Assembly (NCBI GenBank): GCA_004551905.1
Contig: SFPL01000038.1
Coordinates: 1-9,049 of the forward strand
Direction of reading: 5' to 3'
Length of the DNA: 9,049 nt
DNA from: Lentisphaeraceae bacterium
Lineage (GTDB): Bacteria; Verrucomicrobiota; Kiritimatiellia; RFP12; UBA1067
In this document: positions 4,310-9,049 of the stretch, in pieces
How the letters are laid out: each line of letters opens with the position of its first letter
How positions within the stretch are numbered: the stretch's first letter is position 1
Notes under the pieces: model-generated
Databases searched by the model: none
Seen by the model: the letters and a program-made list of their open reading frames with translations, nothing else
What the model was told of the DNA's origin: nothing
Made by a program: the position numbers and the translations under genes

Positions 4310-4567
4310 ATGGATTCACTCGACAAGTTTGTCATCAAGACGGCGCTGCAGACGCTGCACGCCGCCGGCGGCACCGGCCTCAAGAAGTCGGCGCTCCTCG
4401 ACCAGATCGACCTCGCCGCCGGCGCGCCGACGACGAGCGAGCAGCGCGAGGCGGCGTTCTCGCTCTTGCGCGACCGGGGCTGGATCACGTTCCACATGGA
4501 ACCGATCTGGCACGACCAGCGCTGGACCTTGACCGAGCGCGGCTTGACCGCCCTGGAGGGGATGTAA
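4310..4567 (+). CDS. Winged-helix-like small protein, Mu gp26 type, 85 aa
   Basis: ATG 4310 is preceded by GGGGTGA and lies 4 nt after the previous stop. An in-frame TTG at 4289 would overlap the upstream gene, so it is rejected. The fold pattern is winged helix: helix LDKFVIKTALQTL (4-16), helix SALLDQID (27-34), recognition helix SEQREAAFSLLRDRG (43-57), then a two-strand wing WITFHME and QRWTLTERG ending with helix GLTALEGM. Mu-like phages place a small ArsR/winged-helix-like protein here, between gp25 and the small terminase. It may regulate or assist packaging. The function is not established. Confidence 0.75.
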   Translation: MDSLDKFVIKTALQTLHAAGGTGLKKSALLDQIDLAAGAPTTSEQREAAFSLLRDRGWITFHMEPIWHDQRWTLTERGLTALEGM

Positions 4568-4569
4568 CA

Positions 4570-5265
4570 ATGTCGACTACGCGCAGCGATGCCTGGGAAG
4601 CGCAGCTCCCCGCCGCGACGGCGAAGGATCTCTACCGCCTCACGAAGTGCCCGACGGAGGAGGAGAAAAAGGCCGGCAGGCCGTGGCTCCGCGACTTCGA
4701 GCGCGATGTCCTCCCCTATCTCTCGCTGCACGGCATCGTCGCTCCGAGCCACGCAACCTGGTTCCGCTTCAAGCACCGCATGCGCATGGACGAGGCAGCG
4801 GAGACGATCATCTCGGTGGAGACCTCGAAGCGCATCGCCCGCGGCATTACCGAGGCGAAGATCGACCAGCAGCTGGCGGCGGACATGATGACCTCGCTTT
4901 CGGTCGACGAGGCGGCCAAGCCGCCGGACCAGCGCAACGAGAAGGTGATGCAGATCTTCGCGTCCGCGGCGGCGATGTTCGCCAATGCGGCGCAGCGCGA
5001 CCGCGAGCTCGGCCTCAAGGCCGCCGCGCAGCAGACGAAGGACGAGCAGCTGAAGCTCGCCCGCGAGAAGTTCGAGGAAGAGGCCGCACGGCGCACAGCG
5101 GCGGAGGCGCGCGCGGAGAAGGCGGAGGCTGAAGCCGAAGCACTCAAGGCCACTATCAAGGAGCTTGAAAAGGCTCTGCAGGATGCCGGCAAGGTCAATG
5201 TCGCCGACCCTGCGCGGGTCGCCGCCGAAGTCGACAGGATTCTCGGAAGGAAACCTCAGCAGTGA
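4570..5265 (+). CDS. DUF3486-like small terminase subunit, Mu gp27 type, 231 aa
   Basis: The protein sits directly before and overlaps the large terminase, the usual place of the DNA-recognising small subunit in Mu-like phages. Residues 1-90 include a Lys/Glu-rich linker (29-35) and a helical region with SHATWFRFKHRMR (60-72), matching the DUF3486 theme of an HTH choice step followed by 'S-x-x-x-[WY]-x-x-[RK]'. Residues about 130-200 form a long Ala/Glu/Lys coiled coil that could drive oligomerisation. The ATG 4570 is behind GGAGGGG, 2 nt after the previous stop. The coiled coil is longer than I expect for the family. The assignment combines position and pattern. Confidence 0.75.
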   Translation: MSTTRSDAWEAQLPAATAKDLYRLTKCPTEEEKKAGRPWLRDFERDVLPYLSLHGIVAPSHATWFRFKHRMRMDEAAETIISVETSKRIARGITEAKIDQQLAADMMTSLSVDEAAKPPDQRNEKVMQIFASAAAMFANAAQRDRELGLKAAAQQTKDEQLKLAREKFEEEAARRTAAEARAEKAEAEAEALKATIKELEKALQDAGKVNVADPARVAAEVDRILGRKPQQ

Positions 5266-6707
5266 CGGAAGCCCGGTCATACTTCCTGCCCTACCAGGAG
5301 CGGTGGATAGACGACGACTCGACGTTCAAGATCGCCGAGAAGTCGCGCCGCGTGGGATTTACCTACGCCTCCAGCTACCGCATGTTCAAGAAGTGCATGA
5401 CGCGCGGCGCGGACTTCAAGCAATTCGTGTCGTCACGCACTCTGGACCTCGCGCAAGAGTTCATCCGCGACTACATCCAGAAGTGGTGCAAACTCGGAAA
5501 CGTCGTGGCCGAGGGCATGTATGGCGACAACGTGGTGGTTGTGGACCCAGAGAAGAACATTACCGCGTTCCAGTGCGTATTCCCGACGGGGGCGAGGATC
5601 ATATCGCTCAGCTCCAAGCCGGAGGCGTTTGCGGGACGCGGCGGCGACGTGTTCCTTGACGAGGCCGATCTGCACGAGCACTCCGACGACCTGATCGACA
5701 TGGCCACGCCCTGCATCATGTGGGGCAACAAGCTCGAAATCGTCTCGGCCTACCGCGTCGACGGCACCAAGGACACGCCGTTCGCAAAGCTCGTCGCGGA
5801 TGCCAAGAAGGACAACCCGCAGCACGCGTCGCTTCACCGCGTCACCATACACGACGCCGTGGCGCAGGGGCTCGTCGAGAAGATCAACGAGGCGACCGGG
5901 CGGAACAGGTCTCGCGAGGAGTTCCTGAAGGAGATGCGTGCGCTCGTGCGTACCCAGGCCGCGTGGGAGTCGCAGTTCGAGTGCAAGGTCCAGGACGCTG
6001 GCGGCAAGCTGCTCAAGACGGCGAACTACGCCGCGTGCGAGCTGCCGCCGGAGGAGATCGCGGCGATCGAGGCCGCGCACCCGAACGCGCCGCGCTTCGC
6101 CGGGTACGACGTCGCCCGCCACGTCCACGCGAGCGCGTACCACGAGTACATCAAGCTCGGCGTCACGCTCTACCTCGTCTACCGCGAGACCTTCCACGAC
6201 ATGCCTTTCGACGCCCAGGAGAAGTTCCTCAGGGGGAAGATGCGCCGTCGCGAGAAGCCGATCGCCAGACTTGCGATGGACTCCACCGGCCTCGGCATGC
6301 AGATGGCCGAGACGATGGCGAAGGAGTTCCCGGGCCGCGTCGACCAGGTGAACCTCGAAAGCCACCGCCGCCACGAGCTCTGCATGCTGCTTAGGGACCA
6401 CGTTGACAACAAGCGGACGTACTTCCCGGCGGACGACAGCCTCCGCGAGGACATGTCCGCCCCGACGCTGTACACCGTGACGACCGGTGCGATGCGCGTC
6501 CGCGTGCCGCAGTTCGAGAACGCCGACGGGGAGGTCAGCCACGCCGACGAGTTCATGGCAGCCGTACTCGGCCACGGCGCGGCGGAGGGCGGCGAGACCT
6601 GGACCTTCGCGCCGGAGGCGGTGGACCGGAGCCTGGCGGCGTCCGCGCCGGCGGACGGCGGGCGGATCGGCATGCGCGACGACTTCACATCAAGGAGGCT
6701 TGACTGA
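5262..6707 (+). CDS. Mu-like large terminase subunit, 481 aa
   Basis: This is the packaging motor: an N-terminal ATPase and a C-terminal RNase H-like nuclease that cuts and pumps phage DNA into the prohead. The Walker A variant is K27-S-R-R-V-G-F-T, close to the K-S-R-x-[IV]-G form typical of Mu gp28 relatives. Walker B is FLDEAD with D133 and the likely catalytic E134. GYDVAR (D283), LAMDSTG (D340) and HADEF (D429) supply the three acidic residues expected for the nuclease centre. At 481 residues it is a normal length and appears intact. The start GTG 5262 overlaps the small terminase stop, and AAGGAA is about 10 nt upstream. It overlaps the portal start by one base. Confidence 0.92.
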   Translation: MTEARSYFLPYQERWIDDDSTFKIAEKSRRVGFTYASSYRMFKKCMTRGADFKQFVSSRTLDLAQEFIRDYIQKWCKLGNVVAEGMYGDNVVVVDPEKNITAFQCVFPTGARIISLSSKPEAFAGRGGDVFLDEADLHEHSDDLIDMATPCIMWGNKLEIVSAYRVDGTKDTPFAKLVADAKKDNPQHASLHRVTIHDAVAQGLVEKINEATGRNRSREEFLKEMRALVRTQAAWESQFECKVQDAGGKLLKTANYAACELPPEEIAAIEAAHPNAPRFAGYDVARHVHASAYHEYIKLGVTLYLVYRETFHDMPFDAQEKFLRGKMRRREKPIARLAMDSTGLGMQMAETMAKEFPGRVDQVNLESHRRHELCMLLRDHVDNKRTYFPADDSLREDMSAPTLYTVTTGAMRVRVPQFENADGEVSHADEFMAAVLGHGAAEGGETWTFAPEAVDRSLAASAPADGGRIGMRDDFTSRRLD

Positions 6708-8377
6708 TGGGCATCATCACCAGCATCGCAACGCGGATCGCGGCGGCGTCCGGCTCGGCACTGGAGCGCCTGCGCTTCAACTCGTGGACGCTCGGCGGCC
6801 GCGGCGCGGAGATCTTCGAGAAGAGCGCCGAGGCGCTGGAGCTCGAGCGCATCAACCCGCTCCGCGGCGTCGACGAATTGCGGCTCGGACAGATCTTCGA
6901 CGACGCCCGCGACGGCATCTACGCCGACCTCGCGTTCCTCTACAACGAGATCGAGGGCGTCGAGCCCGCGCTGCACACCTGCTGCGAGGCGCGCGAGAGC
7001 GCGTCGAGCGAGTGCGGCTGGCTCGTCAGGACCGCCGACGCGGCGAAGACGCGCGGCTTCGACCAGTCCCTCGCCGAGGACCAGCGCGACGCGCTGCTCG
7101 AGGAGTTCGGCGCGGTCGACGACGACCTCGCCGAGCTCGCCGGCCACCTCGTCTCGGCGTTCTTCAGAGGCGCGGCGCACGCGCTGCCGCGCTGGAACCA
7201 GGACGGCACCCTCGCCGGCTTCAGGCACCTCGACCTCTGGAACTTCGCCTTCGACAAGCAGACCGGCATCTGGTACTGGAACGCCGACGCCTCGCGCGAC
7301 GAGAAGACGTTCCAGCCCATCCCGCCGGGCGAGCTCGTCACGCTCGCGGCCACGCGGCACGTCGACCACGCGGCGCTGCCGATCTTCATCCGCGCCGCCC
7401 TGGGCTCGAAGCGCTACGGCGTTTGGCTCGACCGCTTCGGCATCCCGCCGGTCGGCGTCATCATGCCGCCGAACGCGGAGAAAGGCGAGCAGGCGAAGTA
7501 CATGGACCTCGCGCGCAAGTTCGCGCGCGGCGGCTCCGGGGTGCTGCCGAACGGCTCCGCCGTCACCTACGGCACCGAGGCGCGGGCGGTCTGCCCGTTC
7601 CAGGACTTCATCCGCTTCCAGCAGCAGCAGATCTACATGCTCGGCCTCGGGCGGGTGCAGTCGGGCGACAACCAGGGCGAGAACCTGGGCGGGAACGCGG
7701 CCGGCGTCGTCGAGGGCGGCTTCCGGCGGATCGTCCGCCGCGACGCGCGGCGCATCGCCCGCGCGATCAACGACGCGGTGACGGCCAAGGTGCTGGCGCG
7801 GCGCTTCCCCGGCAAGCCGGTGCTCGCGCAGTTTGCCTGGGACACGGACGTTAAGCGCACTAGCCGCGAGGTGCTGGAGGACGCCGGCTTCGCGAAGAAC
7901 GCGGGACTCGCCATCGACATCGGCCAGGTGCAGGAGCTGACCGGCTACAAGCTGGCACAGGCAGCAGTTTCCGGCCCAGACGGTTCTGGCTTATCACTTG
8001 ATCAGCTCGCAAGCCTGATCTATCCGCTGAAGGCTGCGGGCTACACGATTCAAAAACAGCAGCTTGAAAAGGCGACTCAGCTCAGACTTGACCAGGTTCA
8101 GCCCGAGGTTTCGCCACCTCCGGGCGTCCTCAACTCCGAGACCCCCTTGCAAAACGCCGCAAACCGCTTGCAAAACGCGCCGAGCAAGCCGGGCGAACAA
8201 GGACACCCCCCGGCGGAGGACGCGCTTGTAGAGGCTTTTAGCGGCCTTCTGGAAGACGCCCTCTTCAAGACCGCCGCGGAGGAGATGAAAGAGGAATCGT
8301 CCCAGCCGTCCCAGAACGCAGAGGAGATCACCCAGGAGCAGGCAGAGGAACTTTACGAGGAGATGATGACGAAATGA
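6707..8377 (+). CDS. DUF935 portal protein, Mu gp29 type, 556 aa
   Basis: The portal is the ring at the head vertex through which DNA enters and leaves. Family-type segments are IFDDARDGIYADLAFLYNEI (63-82) followed by EPALHTCCEARES, matching the DUF935 'one helix, then D-P-H-x-x-x-x-x-x-x-R' region, and WLDRFGIPP (240-248), matching the usual 'Y-x-E-R-[FY]-G-x-P'. The body up to about residue 418 is very GC-rich. The tail from there on is less GC-rich, includes the repeated L-Q-N-A and ends in a Glu/Gln-rich helix, so it may have been exchanged. The start ATG 6707 has a strong AAGGAGG (6692-6698). The stop overlaps the next start (ATGA). Length is typical to slightly long. Confidence 0.92.
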   Translation: MGIITSIATRIAAASGSALERLRFNSWTLGGRGAEIFEKSAEALELERINPLRGVDELRLGQIFDDARDGIYADLAFLYNEIEGVEPALHTCCEARESASSECGWLVRTADAAKTRGFDQSLAEDQRDALLEEFGAVDDDLAELAGHLVSAFFRGAAHALPRWNQDGTLAGFRHLDLWNFAFDKQTGIWYWNADASRDEKTFQPIPPGELVTLAATRHVDHAALPIFIRAALGSKRYGVWLDRFGIPPVGVIMPPNAEKGEQAKYMDLARKFARGGSGVLPNGSAVTYGTEARAVCPFQDFIRFQQQQIYMLGLGRVQSGDNQGENLGGNAAGVVEGGFRRIVRRDARRIARAINDAVTAKVLARRFPGKPVLAQFAWDTDVKRTSREVLEDAGFAKNAGLAIDIGQVQELTGYKLAQAAVSGPDGSGLSLDQLASLIYPLKAAGYTIQKQQLEKATQLRLDQVQPEVSPPPGVLNSETPLQNAANRLQNAPSKPGEQGHPPAEDALVEAFSGLLEDALFKTAAEEMKEESSQPSQNAEEITQEQAEELYEEMMTK

Positions 8378-8904
8378 GCGAACACTGCCCACAGGACGGC
8401 GGGTTCATCGGCGACGCCGGCTGCACCCACCCCAACCACCAGCACAGCGAGCTGGTGAAGGGAATCATGTCGGGAAAGGTCTCGTCGGTCTCCGAAGAGG
8501 AAGCGACCGCCGCGCTCAAAGAGGGGTTCTACGTCGATGCGGCAAACGGACAGCGGATCGGCTTTGGGAAAACACTGCTGGGCCACATCGACAATGGCAA
8601 GCACACCCCGAAAGACGTCAAGGCGAGGAAAGAGGCGCTCGTACTCGCCGTGCAGACGGTCAAGTATCCCGACAAGGTTGAATGGCATCACGAGGGGCTT
8701 CAGGGGCGGACCGCATATGTCAAGGCGTTTGACAAGCGCGGCATACTGGCCGTATCCGATCGAGAGGGCAAGAACATCGAATTCGTGTTCAACATCATTC
8801 CAAAGCGGTCGCTGAAGAAAAGGTTTGCTGGGACCGCCACGAACGGCAACCCCAGCACCGTTGCGAATTATACCAAAACTTCTTCCGGAAAAGCAAGGGG
8901 GTAG
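8374..8904 (+). CDS. Stand-alone putative phage BECR-fold nuclease (PBECR type) with a Cys/His N-terminus, 176 aa
   Basis: Residues about 45-150 resemble the Barnase/EndoU/ColicinE5-D/RelE-like (PBECR) domains often attached to MuF or portal proteins. They read as a short strand with V54-D-A-A-N-G-Q, then GKTLLGHIDNGKHTPKD (65-81) giving candidate catalytic H71, K76 and H77, a helix ending V96-K-Y-P, a strand R112-T-A-Y-V-K, and two later strands (GILAVSD, IEFVFNII). The family is thought to be RNA-cutting toxins. The N-terminus carries C5, C17, H19, H22 and H24, a possible zinc site. The gene overlaps the portal stop, with GAGGAG upstream. The MuF fusion partner expected here is absent. No activity can be read from the sequence. 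It could alternatively be a head-completion protein. Confidence 0.6.
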   Translation: MSEHCPQDGGFIGDAGCTHPNHQHSELVKGIMSGKVSSVSEEEATAALKEGFYVDAANGQRIGFGKTLLGHIDNGKHTPKDVKARKEALVLAVQTVKYPDKVEWHHEGLQGRTAYVKAFDKRGILAVSDREGKNIEFVFNIIPKRSLKKRFAGTATNGNPSTVANYTKTSSGKARG

Positions 8905-8906
8905 AA

Positions 8907-8972
8907 ATGAAAGCACGGATTACAAATACCCCCGTCGTCTCGGCTGCGCCGAGCCGCCGTGGACATTTGTAA
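8907..8972 (+). pseudogene. Interrupted gene start at the right edge
   Basis: A strong AAGGGGG (8895-8901 region) and ATG 8907 follow the previous stop by 2 nt, exactly as at the other late-operon junctions. This suggests a genuine gene start. After about four codons the sequence runs into a long palindrome, and the frame ends at TAA 8970-8972, which is the last base pair of that palindrome, giving only 21 codons. The simplest reading is that an inserted palindromic element broke the next late gene. A short real peptide is the alternative. Confidence 0.35.
8920..8972. repeat. 53-bp imperfect palindrome, possible REP/MITE-like element
   Basis: TTACAAAT (8920-8927) pairs with ATTTGTAA (8965-8972), and CTCGGC (8939-8944) with GCCGAG (8948-8953) around a TGC loop. 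Across the two 24-base arms (8921-8944 and 8948-8971), 19 positions match. Both strands therefore encode similar peptides (a shared PRRLG). The GCGGTTTTG that follows gives only a weak T-run, so terminator activity would be poor. It sits inside what should be a continuous late operon. Confidence 0.75.
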
Positions 8973-9049
8973 GCGGTTTTGCGCGACGAGACCCTGCCGC
9001 ACAGCCTGTTCAAGGCATGACAAGCCACCCGACGGGATGCCGACGGGGA
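8973..9049. other. Right-edge sequence without a supported gene
   Basis: Frames are open on both strands across this short end, but none has a start with an RBS, and the plus-strand open frame is shifted relative to the ATG at 8907. It may be the remainder of the inserted element or the interrupted gene. Confidence 0.3.

Noticed and set aside
3871..5280. 469-codon minus-strand open frame
   Set aside because: It is a GC-rich antisense shadow of four late genes; the product is Arg/Leu repetitive and has no domain pattern.
5433..6575. 380-codon minus-strand frame inside the terminase
   Set aside because: It is an antisense shadow; terminase motifs are intact on the plus strand.
6487..7854. 455-codon plus-strand frame overlapping terminase and portal
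   Set aside because: It is extremely Arg-rich, a typical frame-shifted reading of GC-rich code; the portal in another frame is clear.
8795..9028. 77-codon minus-strand frame across the palindrome
   Set aside because: It begins with GTG without an RBS and extends antisense into the nuclease-like gene; its similarity to the plus-strand peptide is explained by the inverted repeat.
8907..9049. Diversity-generating retroelement variable/template repeat
   Set aside because: No adenine-biased differences, reverse transcriptase or receptor-type C-terminal domain is present; the symmetry is inverted, not direct.

Overview
The window looks like the regulatory and head-gene part of a prophage, or a remnant of one, in a bacterium with a GC-rich genome. 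The clearest block is rightward, from about 4.0 to 8.4 kb. Its gene order matches the head-packaging region of Mu-like transposable phages: a small membrane/coiled-coil protein, a small winged-helix-like protein, a small terminase (DUF3486-like), a large terminase, and a DUF935 portal. No transposase, integrase, lysozyme, capsid or tail gene lies inside the window, so completeness and integration mode cannot be judged. The host cannot be named from the sequence. Dispersed-looking palindromes and a hairpin leader remind me of PVC-group genomes (Kiritimatiellota, Lentisphaerota, Verrucomicrobiota), but this is only an impression.

Layout. (1) 75-1427, minus strand: five tightly packed small genes headed by a Cro/Ner-like HTH protein, followed by a 50-aa protein, a DUF2786-like protein, an 88-aa protein and a 45-aa cysteine-rich microprotein. 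Each gene is separated from the next by 0-1 nt. (2) 1428-1564: a switch region with a strong leftward promoter, a weaker rightward promoter pointing at it, and an inverted repeat spanning both -10 boxes. (3) 1565-2540, plus strand: a CI-like XRE repressor without a peptidase domain, then an unrecognised 210-aa gene, closed by a textbook intrinsic terminator. (4) 2541-2994: a gene-free 454-nt stretch packed with tandem repeats, a GC-alternating tract, a near-perfect 49-bp palindrome, exact 13-mer direct repeats and a leader hairpin. (5) 2995-8904, plus strand: the late-type operon, with a DUF1353-like protein, a lipoprotein, the Mu-type genes named above and a stand-alone protein resembling a phage BECR-fold nuclease (PBECR type). 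(6) 8905-9049: a new start codon with a good ribosome binding site, interrupted after about four codons by a long imperfect palindrome.

How it fits together. The divergent Cro-like and CI-like genes would decide between leftward early transcription and the lysogenic operon, which also carries the 210-aa gene as likely lysogeny cargo. The late genes would be expressed separately, behind the terminator. The most unusual points are the face-to-face promoter architecture, the dense repeat block in front of the late operon, the possible nuclease placed right after the portal where a MuF-type head gene would normally come, and the palindrome that appears to break the next reading frame.
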